From contig NC_052476.1 in assembly GCF_009730915.1 (NCBI RefSeq), positions 186,001-250,000 of the forward strand: 64,000 nt of DNA, given 5' to 3'. The stretch comes from Dioscorea cayenensis subsp. rotundata (Eukaryota > Streptophyta > Magnoliopsida > Dioscoreales > Dioscoreaceae). The position numbers and the translations under genes are program-made. Positions 17,114 through 30,900 of this stretch are shown here, piece by piece. Within the stretch, counting starts at the first letter, position 1. The number at the start of each line of letters is the position of its first letter. Below the pieces are notes generated by a model, which saw nothing but the letters and a program-made list of their open reading frames with translations, did no database searches and was not told the origin of the DNA.

Positions 17114-20100
17114 ATGGAGGACGAGGTCGTCGCTGGCCTGGCGATGGAGTCGTCTTCTTCGTCGGCAGCGGCGGCGGCGGCGGTGGAAGGGGTTGGGATG
17201 AGGTACGAGGACGATGAGGATGAGGGTGATGTTTGCCGGATCTGCCGCAACCCTGGCGATGCTGAGAACCCGCTCAGGTATCCTTGCGCTTGCAGCGGTA
17301 GCATCAAGTATGTCCATCAGGAATGTCTCCTTCAGTGGCTTAATCATAGCAACGCGCGCCAGTGCGAGGTAACGAAGCCCCTAGGGTTTTTGGTTGATTC
17401 GGTTTTCTTGATGATTAGGATTGGGGTTTGTGAGAATGGAGGCGGGGGAGAGTGGTTTCGGTTTGTGTGTCTGAACCGTGTTGTGGTAAAGAGGATTGTT
17501 TTGAGTAATGAGGGGAATGTTGTGTTTCTTGATTGATTTTGTTGGAAATTTGAAGTTCTTTATTAGGGTTTATGGATCTGCCTGTGTTTTTGTTGGTGAT
17601 GGATTACAATTATGTGGTTTTTTTGTAGGAAAATTAGTTGTGATGAAGGGAATGGGTTGTTGCTAGGTTTCTATAAGAAATTCATGTATTTTGCTCCAGC
17701 TTGCCTTCAAATTCTTGGTTAATTTGTTATTTTGATGCTTGAAAGGTTATGGTAGGTGTCAATTATACTATTGCCACCGATGGAGACTTCTTATTGCATA
17801 TGGCAATCACTATACCTTCTTGATGTTTGGGAGTCTTTTGATTTAATCTGTTTTTGTTATCAAACCATCCTTATTGTTGATGCCCTAATGGATTTGGTTG
17901 GTTCTGCAGGTTTGCAAACATGCTTTTGCTTTCTCACCAGTGTATGCGGATAATGCTCCTGTTAGGTTACCTTTCCAGGAGTTTGTGTTCGGGATGACTA
18001 TGAAAGCGTTTCATGTCCTGCAATTCTTCCTTCGTCTTGCTTTTGTGCTCTCAGTTTGGCTTCTTATCATACCTTTCATCACATTTTGGATATGGCGCTT
18101 GACATTTGTGAGGAGTCTTGGTGAGGCTCAGAGGCTATTCATGAGCCGTGTAACAGCACCCTTGGTTCTTACTGATTGCTTGCATGGATTTCTACTTTCT
18201 GCTAGCATTGTCTTTATATTTCTTGGTGCTACCTCATTAAGGGATTACTTTAGAAACCTCCGAGATCTTGGACAAGATGCTGAGAGGGAAGATGATGGTC
18301 ATGAAAGGCATGGTGCTCGAGCAGTAAGGAGGCTTCCAGGTGCTGCTAATAGGATACCGGCTGTTGATGGCAATGCTGATGATGCAGGTGGAGGGATTGC
18401 TGGAGCTGGTCAAATGATTAGAAGGAATGCTGAAAATGTGGCTGCTAGATTGGAAATGCAAGCAGCTCGTCTTGAAGCACATGTTGAACAGATGTTTGAT
18501 GGATTGGATGATGCTGATGGTGCAGAGGATGTACCTTTTGATGAACTTGTTGGCATGCAAGGACCAGTTTTCCACTTGGTTGAAAATGCAATTACGGTGA
18601 GTGCTGTGGCTTTTTTTATTGTTAGATCTGGTTTCAAGCTTCGTAGGTTGATGCTCACTTCCGTGTATTGGCTTTCCTCCATGCTTTTAGTTCTTCATGA
18701 ATTTCTCTATGTTGGATATCCATCATATTTGAGTAATATGTTTTAGGCTGGTGTTAAATCAACTCTTCATGTGTGAATTTTGAACTTGGAAAAAGAAGTT
18801 TTCATGAACTGGCTGTTGTGAGGATGCATCATTCTTTGGTAGGGATATCGTCAAGCATTCAAGCATGACACCACCTAGGTTAAATATGCTAAAGATGAAG
18901 TTAGTTCTAATTTGCAGGAATTCTGATGAGTTAGCAAAGATGGTGTGTTGTCAGTGCATATTTGTAGGATAATTATGAGGTTAGCAAAGCTTAAAGACAA
19001 TTTACAAATGGCACTCTGGAACTAAAACAGTAGGTATTCAAGCTGAAATGATGGAAAATAAGTTAATAATAAGAATACTCTATTCATCATTTTTTCCATC
19101 ACATGTGATGCTGTGGATAAAGGCTGCATGTTATATTTTTTTTTATTCAGCATTCAGACATTTTATGCGTTTGTTAGCTTACTTGGTGATCTTGCTTTTT
19201 GTTTCCAGAAATACTTAGGATTGTTGACTGATTTTTTTGTCTCCCAGGTGTTGGCTAGTAATGCAATATTCCTCGGTGTTGTTATACTCATCCCATTCTC
19301 ACTGGGAAGGATTGTGTCCTATAATCTATCATGGTTTCTATCATCAGCATCAAGTCCAATGTTGGCAACTGTCATGCCTCTTAAAGAATCGGCTCTTTCC
19401 TTGGCTAATATCACACTTACAAATGCCATTGGTGCTTTTAAGAACTTGTCATCTGAAAGCCATAATGACAGTGTTCTTGGGCACGTTGTAGAAGCAGTCG
19501 CAGAAACTGTGAAAGTTAACGGCACTGGAATAGACAATCTTGCAAGCATTATCAGCAGACATGCTTCACCGGATATATCTAAGGGAACAGATCTTGGCTC
19601 TTCACGTCTCTCTGATGTCACTACCCTTGCAATTGGATACTTGTTCATATTTTGTCTGGTGTTTTTGTACTTTGGGTTTGTTGGTTTACTTCGTTATGCT
19701 AGAGGAGAACGATTTACCTTTGGAAGGCTTTATGGTATAGCTTCTATAGTAGAAGCTATTCCTTCTCTTTGCAGACAGTTTTGGGGAGGCATGAGACATT
19801 TAATGACTATGGTCAAGGTTGCTTTTCTTCTGGTGATTGAGCTTGGTGTCTTCCCATTGATGTGCGGATGGTGGCTCGATGTTTGCACCATAAGAATGCT
19901 GGGTACTTCGATTACTCAAAGGATTGAGTTCTTCTCTGTTTCACCTTTAGCAAGCTCCTTGTTACATTGGCTTGTAGGCATTATTTACATGCTTCAAATA
20001 AGCATTTTTGTCAGCCTTCTTCGAGGGGTAACCTTTTGGCTTTTTTTTTTCTGTTGCCACTTTAACATGGTTTCTTTTCACTTTGAATTTATGAAGCTTT

Positions 20101-23022
20101 TTCTCTGTTTTTGCCTTTGTTTGTTGTGCCATAGGTTCTTCGAAACGGGGTTCTTTACTTCCTCCGTGACCCAGCAGATCCAAATTATAACCCCTTCCGT
20201 GATCTAATTGATGATCCTGTGCATAAGCATGCACGGAGAGTCTTATTGTCTGTTGCTGTTTATGGAAGTTTGATTGTGATGCTGGTCTTTTTGCCTGTAA
20301 AACTAGCCATGCGGTTGGCACCTTCTATCTTCCCACTGGACATTACGTAAGTGGCAATTTATTCAATATTACTGGCAGTTTCTCTTCCAATGTTCTTTTA
20401 ATGTCTCCATAATTGTTTGTCTTATTTGCTGATGTTATTTGAAATTCAATATGGCAGTGTTTCCGACCCTTTCACTGAGATTCCTGCAGACATGCTTCTC
20501 TTTCAAATCTGTATTCCATTTGCCATTGAGCATTTTAAGCCACGGGCAACAGTGAAAGCTGTTCTGCGTCACTGGTTCATGGCAGTTGGTTGGGCTCTTG
20601 GTTTAACTGATTTCTTGCTACCTGGGCCAGAGGAAAATGCTGCAAATGAAAATGCGAATGCAGAGCATGCAAGACGAGACAGATGGCATGATGGAATTCA
20701 AGGTGGAGGACAGAATGATCATCCCCTCGCACCCGTTTTAATTGCAGATGATCATAACAGGGGAGGCCGGGCAATTGGAAGCAATGATGTTGCTGATGAT
20801 TCTGAAGGATATGATCAAGCTGATTCTGAGTAAGAAATCATCCACTAATTTCACATGGTTTTATGTGATGATATGTCCTGTCATCTTTTAGATTCTGTTT
20901 TTTTTTTTTTAAGCATTGTTTATATCTTGGGGTGTTTTAAAATTTATAACTCACTTGGCCTTTGTGTTTCCCTGGGATAATTCCATCCATTGATTCCTCA
21001 TCTCTGATTGATTTAACTCTTCTAGTGTGCTGCATTTTCACAAAATCTTTCCTCGGGTGCTCCAGAGATTCTTTTGATATAGCATCCCATCTGCGACAGA
21101 TTTTCCTTAACCATCAAGGCGACCTATATTCTTGATTTTTATTTGCACAATGTTTTTTTCTGAAAAATAATTCATTTTTCTCCCCCTTTTATTATAATTA
21201 TCGAGTTACTAAATTATTCCATCATTTGCATATGAAGAAACTTGTATAGGTGCATTGTTGGTTTTATCCATTTCTTTCCTACTAGAGTAAATATCCTTGG
21301 ATCTTTGACTGCTTCTCTGTTATTTTTATGTGACTAGCTAGTGTAAAGATTGTTATTAGTTGCTTTTGTACCAAGGGGCATGAAAGTGTTCTATGGTCTA
21401 ACACAATGTTTCTTGATGTAGAACCTAGATGATACATTATTGTTTGAGAAATGATTACTGATTTTTGCATTTCAAGCTTCATCATTATTGCAAAAGGGCT
21501 TTTTAATGTTTCCCATGATTTTGGCGAATGTCTGGGTTGTTGCAGACATCATGACCTCCAAATTATTTCAAAGAGCTTTTCTTAGCATGCATACAATGTA
21601 ATGTTATAGACAAGCAGTTGGCTGTTTTAAATTAAGAAAACGAAATTCTGCATGAGAGAAATTTATTTAATCATGATGGTAAAACCGTGCTCCTCTTTTA
21701 AAATTCAGCCAAAGCCTTATGGAGGATTGTAGTTTAGCTACGTTAATGATTCCATTTACTAATTGACAGGTATGGTTTTGTTGTTCGAATTGTATTATTG
21801 CTGGTATTGGCTTGGATGACTCTTCTGCTCTTCAACTCAACACTAATTGTGCTTCCCATTTCACTTGGACGTGCACTGTTCAATGCCTTTCCCCGGCTTC
21901 CGTTTGCTCATGGTATCAAGTGTAATGGTAATATTTTTTACTAAAGCTAGAAAATCAAACCGAAATGTGTTCCTTTCCTATTGTTTACTATTATTACAAA
22001 CTGAAACATTCAGTATCTGCCTTCATCAGATCTTTATGCATTCAATATTGGTTGCTATGTCATCTGGACTCTTGCCACCGGGATCAGATACTCAATAGAT
22101 TATATAAGAACCAGGAGAGCTGGTATTTTAGCGTCTCAAATCTGGAAATGGTGTGGCATTATTGTTAAAAGTTCAGTTCTGCTGTCAATATGGGTAAGCC
22201 AAACGTTATTTGAAGTTCATTTGTCTCATGCTGACATCAATTTCCCTCTCAATTAACTTCCCCGTTATTTTCATCTTCAGATAATCGTCATCCCTGTTCT
22301 TATTGGACTCTTATTTGAGCTGCTTGTGATTGTTCCAATGCGGGTGCCCGTGGATGAAAGTCCGGTCTTCCTTCTCTACCAGGATTGGGCTCTAGGCTTG
22401 ATATTTCTCAAGATCTGGACTAGACTGGTACTTTCACACTACTTTACAGAGTGAAATCAGTTTATATATTATTACTTCCCATTAACCCTATCGTATTCTT
22501 GTACACACACAATTACAATAGGTTATGCTGGACCAGATGGCACCATTGGTAGACGAGACCTGGAGGGTAAAGTTCGAGAGAGTTAGAGAGGACGGCTTCT
22601 CCAGGCTGCGTGGTCTGTGGGTTATGCGCGAGATTGTGATCCCTATCCTAATGAAGCTGCTAACTGCACTATGTGTACCTTATGTGTTTGCTAGGGGCGT
22701 CTTTCCTATGCTTGGCTACCCTTTGATTGTGAACTCGGCCGTATACCGTTTTGCATGGCTGGCCTGCCTCTTCTTCACCGTCTTCTGCTTCTGTGCCCGG
22801 AGGTTCCATGTTTGGTTTACCAATCTCCACAATTCCATAAGAGACGATCGGTATTTGATTGGCCGGAGATTACATAACTTTGGTGAAGAATCACGGATGA
22901 GCACTGGAGTAGAATCTGAGACAATTCTGCAGGACTTTAATGGTGATGAACCTCATCAAGATGCAGATGTAAGGCTAAGGTTGAGACGGCCGAACCAGAG
23001 GCCAATGGGGCTTGTTGGTTAG
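17114..23022 (+). CDS. SUD1: RING-CH E3 ubiquitin ligase, DOA10/MARCH6 type (SUD1/CER9-like)
   Basis: This is a multispanning ER ubiquitin ligase of the ERAD pathway; the plant orthologue SUD1/CER9 affects sterol (HMGR) and cuticle lipid synthesis. Exons are 17114-17368, 17910-18596, 19248-20027, 20135-20346, 20458-20829, 21770-21927, 22030-22193, 22281-22427 and 22522-23022. They total 3276 nt and 1091 residues, close to the roughly 1,100 usual for the family. The N-terminal RING-CH finger is complete: C41, C44, C58, C60, H68, C71, C84, C87, split by intron 1. Acidic and alanine-rich low-complexity sequence precedes it. More than ten hydrophobic segments follow, with the family's TEB-like middle region and a charged loop around 20630-20829. 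The upstream in-frame GTG is not used; the ATG lies about 95 bases after the TATA box. Confidence 0.93.
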
Positions 23023-24985
23023 TTAGTATAGTAGCCAGGCATTTCATGTATGTTTGTCTGGTTGCATTTTGAGTGTTGACCTTATCTTGTAAATAGGAAC
23101 CTCTTTGTGGTGTGAAACCTCACTTTAATTTTTGCCCCTAATTTGTGTTTTGAGGTGGATGCCATTAATCATCAATATATCTTTTTTTTATCTTAATGCT
23201 GTGTCTTTGTTGCTAAATACCAAAATTCAGCTCTTTGTATCTATAAAGGTTTGATCTAAGTAATATATATATATATAAGATATCTGTGGACATTTGTTGT
23301 CGTTTGCAAAGAGAAGGGTTGGATTTAGAGAGTGTCATACCAGGTGATCTAAGGCCGAATTTTGTGGAATAAATTCTGTGGATAGCTTTGGATGACGGGG
23401 ACTATATATATATATATATACATAATTTATCATTAGTCTCCATATATGTAATTTATTATTTAATGATATTTTTAGATTTTAAATTTATGACGAGTAGTTG
23501 TTAGAAGATGATCTAAAGTTATTATACATACGGTGTTTTTCTTTTCTTTAAAACCATTTGTTTTCCTAATGAAAAAGAGCATGTATATTATATATATATA
23601 TATATATATATTGTGATTTTCCAACTGAAATTGGTCAATTTGGTCTTTCTTATAAGTTTTGCAAACCAACGGGTAAAATCAATGGAGATTGATGAGAAGT
23701 ATTATATATATGTCAATTTGGTGTTTCTTATAAGTTTTGCAAGCCAACAACGGGTAAAATCAATGGAGATTGATGAGACGTATTATATGTATTTTTAAAA
23801 GCAATAATTATTATGTTTCAGTGTTAATATAGACTTTGTTAATTCCTCCACATCAACCCTAAATTTGTTCACATCAACGAACATCATATAAGTTCAACAA
23901 TCAATTTTTCTCATGGCATGTTGCATCTTTAATGGTTAGCCGTCACGTTAATATTTATAATTAATTGGATGATCTGAATAAATATTTGTTTATTTAAAAA
24001 ATTACAAAATACACAAAGAAAATTATAACATTAAAAATTAATGGTTAGCCGTCACGTTAGCAATTAAATGTTCACTGTTTGTTGGAGGGACTATTAGTAC
24101 CTAAAAAGAAAATTATAACATTAAATTTTTTAAAATTAAAAAAAAAAAAACTAAATAACTAAACTACACTTTTCTTGGAACCATGAATTTGACTCTCTTT
24201 ATATACACAAATTTGAAAATTAAAAAAATCAATAAATATTCTTTTGGTATTATAATAAAACAACTATTTTGAAAAAATTTAAATGATTTATATTTCAGAA
24301 TAGAGAGAGTACTACCCATTTTCTCCAACATCATTTGATCATCAGGCAAAGTGCTTAGATAAATCTTTTTAAGTCCTGTGGTGTGGTATCATAGAAAATA
24401 ATGAAGCAAAATTCTCATGCATAAATCATTCACCATAATAATTTTTCATCAAGAACATAAGAAATTCAAAATATCACTCATTTTTTCCAAATGAACAATC
24501 AACAACTGTGTTTCTCTTCAATCACACAATTTAATATATATATATATATATATATATCAAACCCATAAAACCCTTTAATTCGGTCTTTTCACAATTAAAA
24601 ACAAAAATATACATTGATCAACACTTCAAACAAAAATAAAAATTTCACCACCACAACCACCATCACCAACAGTAAATTATGGTGAGAGTGAAAGCATCAG
24701 AACCAACTTTACATGATGCTTTTTTCTGCATATCAAACCAAAACAACAAACCATGTATATACTTTATTTCTGCAACAGCTTCAGACCTTGTTATAATAAT
24801 GCATGCAAATACCTGATCGACGTCGTATCATTATACACCTATAGCATGATCATCTGCACATGTACAAGTAAACCTCCTGAATCTATGTTTTTTCTTGTAT
24901 TTTAAGATTCAACTTCACTCACAAGCAATCTGTGTAGTTAGCCACACGAACCGACACCGGTGATGACCAGCAAAAAACTTAAGTA
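23023..24985. other. AT-rich intergenic DNA between convergent genes
   Basis: This holds the 3' ends of the SUD1-like and kinesin genes, several TA microsatellites (about 23263-23277, 23404-23420, 23587-23611, 24535-24557) and one 78-bp tandem duplication. No gene is visible. Confidence 0.6.
23634..23791. repeat. 78-bp tandem duplication
   Basis: Two near-identical copies (about 23634-23711 and 23712-23791) each run from GTCAATTTGG through GGGTAAAATCAATGGAG to GTATTATAT. They differ by a few substitutions and a 3-base indel, so the duplication is recent. Confidence 0.85.
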
Positions 24986-27900
24986 TCATCTTATGCTCCG
25001 TAGCTGTTGGGGCCGAGGTCTCGCCCGAATGATAGCCTCGTCACAATGTCTAATGTATTCGGACAATCGCCATGGTTTTTGCCATTTCCATTTGAATTGC
25101 AATAGCCACTGATGATGACTTCTTTTCCATTTCCAAAGTTTGCATGCTTGTCCTGCTAATGTCAGCTTCCTCGCCGCAGACAACTGCTTGACGGGGACTA
25201 TCTGTTCTCAGACGAATGTCGAGTTACTTTACTTTATTCCAAATTATATAGACATATATAAAATTAAGATTCAAGAATTGAACCTTTTTCGGTTTGGTGG
25301 TGATTGCTTCTGCCCCTCGGTTAGCAGTGTTATTAGTAACTCCGGGCGTGTATTTCAGTTGCTTTTGTGCTGGTACTGGAACAGGGGACAGTGGAGTGCT
25401 GGTTTCATCGGCACTGTGCTTCAGTGAACCATTTGATTTTCCCTGCAAAATTATCATCAATTAGGTTTGAGAAGTCATAATGCTATCGTCGGTATTCATA
25501 TGAGGTAGCAGTGCACTTTCAGTCCTTGAACTATAACTGAAAATTCATCTTAGATCCAAGGATTAAAAGTATTTTTTTGAATAAAAAGGACCAAAACTGC
25601 TAGCTTTTCTCATTAGTTTAGAGACTATTTCTAAAATCTAACAATGAAAATCGAGGTATAGTTGAAGGACCAAAAGTACACTTTTCACCATTCATACAAT
25701 AATATCTATTTATGTATGTTCTTGTAAACAGAAGAGTATCGAATCATAAATTATGCAAGATGTGTTGTTTTGGCTTATGATTTAATGAAGCGCATGAAAG
25801 ATAAACTCACTGAAGTTGGTGTGGTTGTTGCAGCAGCCATAGCATGCTCTCTTGATTTTAGCTGCTTTTCAGTCTCTTTTCTCCGAGCTTCACTTAGTCG
25901 GAGAATGCCAACGAGCTCATTCATCTGCTCCTTTAATTCCTTGATCTCGCTATCCTTCTCTCTTAACTGACATCTGTTTCCACAAAAAAATAATACTGGC
26001 TCAAAAATTCTAGTTTTCATCACCAATGGATCGAGAAATTTATATACATGAATACTTAAAACGTCAAAATAATAATGTAAAAATTAAAACCATAAGAAAT
26101 CAAGACCAATGCAGTATCTAAGGAAAACCTTGCATCTGCTGCAATGCTAAACATGTATTGGAGTGAGTTCTTCGCATCTCCCATCGAGCGAAGCTGGTTC
26201 CACCGCCCGCGCCCTGCAAATGATCTTTCTCTTTCCTCTGCCTCGGACAGTTGAGAAGCCATTGCGACAAGAGTACTTGAAGATATGCTCACCATATTCT
26301 CAAGTGATGCTATTCTTGCAGATCTTGCATTTGGTGACATAGAGTACATTCTAAACAAGCATCAAAACAGTTTTAAAATGGTATTTTAAGCTTTAAGTGA
26401 ATCAACTCTAACATAGAAGCCTTCAATTCAAGCAGAACAGTAGTCATTAACAATATAAAGATTGGTTCACTAACCGAGAATGCCTGTTCTTTCCATTTGG
26501 AGTAACAAGTCCTCCAGAAATTGCTTCATCGTTCTTCAAAATAGAAAGTTCTTCCGCCAATGCGGCCCGCCTAAGGGTAAAGAAATGCAAATAGAATAAC
26601 TATGATAGAATATCATACCAAGCAATCATCTAATAAGAAAATACAATGATAACCCATACACTTGACTTTGTTTTTCATATTCTGAGCGAACTTCATGCAC
26701 ATTCACCATGACTTCAAGTTCTTGATCTATCCATCGCTGTAATGACTTTTCACTTACCTGAGGGAGTTTCAGCTTGAAGTTAATGCTTATACTTGTTACA
26801 TTTATCAAAAAATTCATATGATTATGGAGTGCTTGAATGTATCAAATACCTGGATGCCATGAGAATTCCCATTTGCAATAGCTGGAAATGCAAGGAAAAT
26901 AATTTAGACAGTGTGCTTTAAGATTTCAAGGTGTTTTAGGAAGAAAAAGGCACCTGAGTTCTCTCGTCCTGCAGATTTCCGAGCTTCTAGCAACTCTTTC
27001 AACCGCTTGGTAGCCATGGCAGCCTCTTCGGTCTTCCTCTGAAGAACCTACATTAACATATATGCACAAAATAAAAATCTACAAAGAATTGGTATAGAAG
27101 GAGAAAGAATTCTCTAGACGCAATAACCAAATTGACAGATGGGAATAATAATATGGTAAATTGGTAAGAAAGATTGCATTACCAATTTTTGTCGCTGGTT
27201 CAAGGCCTGGAGTTTGTGCCGTTCGAATTCATTCCTTCTTCCTTCTTTCCTTAGCTGGTCAAGCAAATGCAGCAGCATGAATACAACATCCACACAAGTA
27301 GTGGAACGTTACACGAGATCACTTTCAAATGCAACATCATCATTAAAATTTCTGTTTGTATGTCATGTTAATTTAATTTTCAATACCTACTGTGCTACTA
27401 AGAAAAGATGTCCAAGAGATGAAACAGGAATATGATATACATCACAACTGTGTGAGAAACTCTTATTTAAATTTAATGAAGCACCTGAAGAAGTTCTTTC
27501 TCCCGTGAAGCCTTCCATTGCCGAAACTGCTCAGCCTCTTGTTTTATCTTATGTTGCAATTGGACCTGTAAATTACAGAACAGTCATTACCAAAAATAAT
27601 AGTCTAAAGTACTAAAAGCTGTAGAGGCTAAGAATTACAGAATATTTGCAGGAAGACGCAAACCTTCTGCGCCTTAATAGATTGAATTTCATCTTGGAGT
27701 TTTTTGGCAGCTTCATCACTTCTTTGCTTTTCCTTCAGAAGCTGAACTTGGTTTTCTTGCTTTTTCTTCAGATCTAATATCTGAATAATCGAATTTATAG
27801 TTAATAATCAAGAAGAAACTTGTATAAGAAATTTCTATGAAAAATTCTACAAACTGTCACCTGTGCTTCAAGGGATTTTAATTTCTGCAGATGAACATCT

Positions 27901-30900
27901 GGTAACTTCTGTGCTTGCCCGTCAGAATTAGCTGCCAAGTTTTCAACTTCAGCAAATAACCGGTCCCTTTCTTGCTGAATAGTTTCATGTCATCAGAATC
28001 TCAAATGTGAGTCTAGGGAAAATCAAAATAATAATATAAAGTAAAACCCATTTAACAATAAAACTATCATTAACCTGTACAATTCTTTTCTCATCTTCAA
28101 GTTCCATAAGCTTCTTTCCAAAATGTTGCTTCAGAGCAAAAGTGTCCAACCCACCAAATAATTTCATCTCAGACTGCAACCATAAAAGAAAATTGGCTTG
28201 TCATCTGTGACCCGAAAACTAAAATGCATGAATAACAATGATAGGTAATCCACGTCAATTTTTTTATTTTCCTTCATAATCTGACATTTTCTTAGCTGCA
28301 GCCAACTAGTAAGCCTAAGAGTAAAACCAAAATGATTCACAATAATAAAACAGCCTGAAATTGCTAATTTAATTCATTCTATCCAACTAATATATAACAC
28401 ATTTACGACAATCATGACACACTATTCCCTATTCTTCAAAATCACCCATTCCTCATGAGTATTCTTGATGAATGCTGTAAATGAAGTCCAATTGAGAAAC
28501 CTTACTTTTGATGCTGTTAGTACTTTGTTCCATCAAACATTTAGAATTACCTCTTTCTGCTCTAGGCGTTTATTCAACTCATTCAATTCCTTCCCCATGG
28601 TGTTTTGCAGCATTGTATGTTCCCATTCCTTGGCAGCTTCTTCATCGATCTCCTTAGAATTGACACCTGCAATAGAATAGAATAGTTGGCACAGCAGAAT
28701 ACTAGACGAACTGATAAAATTCTCAAAATGACATCAGGAATTTGATTCTTCCAACATATCGCACTAGAAAACATAATGATAACTTTTCAAAAGTGAACAG
28801 TGTGATAAGAGACTAGCCTTCCAGGGTTTCACCCATCTGGTATTCGAATGAGTCTGTACTACTAGGAAGGCTCCGTTTTAATCCCTCAGCTTTTGTGAAA
28901 AAAGATCCAGCTCTCTGAAGATTAAACGGAAATTCATTAAAAGTTTATCTCAATAAAGATTTGCTGCTTATGAATGAATTATCAGATAAGTTTATAAGAT
29001 GAAGTCATATTATGTTTAGAAAATCTGAAACTAAAAGCAGTCAGTATGATACTTGAACTTCGCCTTCATAATGATCAGCAACATTAGATCTATTATGGTA
29101 TTCATGAAGCTCCCTTCTAAGATCTTCATTAGTAGCTTCAAGCCAAGAAATTCTTTGCTTAAGAACCTGCACATCAAAACATGAAAAGCGCATTTATAAT
29201 TACCAGCATCAAAAAGTATTTTCCAAGCAATTTTCTTTATTTATTTCTTCAAATTATCAGTCTTTACTATACTTCTCCATGAGAAAAGAGAATACCTGGA
29301 TTTCATGGGATGAAGGTCCTCCACCACGACCAAGTAGCTCAGCCTGCAAGTATTCAAGTTGTTGGCGCATCTTTTGCATCTCACTTGTAATTGGGTTTCG
29401 GTTAACCTAAACAACAAGATTGGTGACTGACAAGCGTAGCAGTTGCAAGTAACTACAATTTGAATATTCATCTTATGCGACATATAGAGATTGAAGTATT
29501 AATTGATGTCCAATTTTTAGTGAACTACTTACAATAGGCTTATTCTGAATGTTACGGGCACGATTAGCATATTTCAATGTATTAAGAGACTCCTCTGCGT
29601 TGATATCAGCGGGACTTATACAGGCTGCAAAGTACAAAAGCAAGTAATTATCGTCTTGAAATCAACAGTGTAAGTAAACATGATAACTTTAATTCTATAT
29701 GACTGTTACGAGAACATAACAAAAATTAGAATTCATATATGCATGAAATTGTAGTTGTCATTTGTCAATGTAGCATAATTTCAAATTTTGTATAGCATTT
29801 TGAGAAAAGCAGATGGTATCTCACCTATCATGACAGTCCTGCTATTTCCACCCAGAGAATCCTGTCGAAAATATAATCAAGAAAAAGATTAAATCAGATA
29901 TAACATACTTAATTATATCAAAAAGTTCTTAGTAAGAAAAAAAGGATAAAAAATTTTCACACTTGAGAAGGATGATCCTACTGCACATAAGCAAAGAGGA
30001 AATGATAGCTTCAAGCTTTAATCCTACAGATGTTATACTCTACTAGTCCAAGCTTATTGCTAATATGCATGCAATGATATCTGTCTTTGACAGCAAAAAG
30101 AAAAATGATCTGACCTGCAAAAGACGAGTAAGTTTGCTGTCACGATAAGGAACATGCACACCTTCTTTCCTCTTCTTTTCATCCCCAAGGGCACTAATGA
30201 CATTCCCAAGTGCAAGAAGTCCCTTGTTTATATGAACACCTGAAAGAGAAGACTTACATTAAAAATGTGGTTTCTAAGAAAAAGAAGCTCAAAAAATTTG
30301 GGAGAGAACAAGCAACCTTCTTTGAACCGCAGACCATCTGAACCTGTTCTTTTAGCTCTCTCTGATCCTGCTAGATCCACCAGATGGAGCTTTGCACAAA
30401 GGAAATCTTCATTCATATCCTCAATTGGACTACCATCAGCAGTAATTATTGGATCTAGTTTGCGCATCTGCTCAAGTGTGATTGTGAAAATTGCATGGGA
30501 GCGACTGTTCCAATAATTAGTCCAAGAACATGAATTAAAACCGCAATATTTTATATGTGCTAAATACATATTAACTAGCACTTCATAACATAATAATGTC
30601 ATGTTTCTTGGCTCTCTAATTAACGAGAGTCTATAACATTAATAAAATCAACACCAAATACGTTTGAGCTGAAGGGTAAAAAGATGGTGAATAATATGAA
30701 AAAATTAATCCTCTAGCAGTGAGTAGATACACATAATTTAGATTATGACCATCAGTAGAATTCCAAACAGAAAAGACATAAAAACTTTCTTTAGTATTGT
30801 ACCTTGATTGATTGTTCATATTTGTGCTTCCAGTTGCTCGGCTCAATGAACCTTGCTCTAGGCATGCAGCCATTTCTGTTTGAGTATTGACATCAATTTC

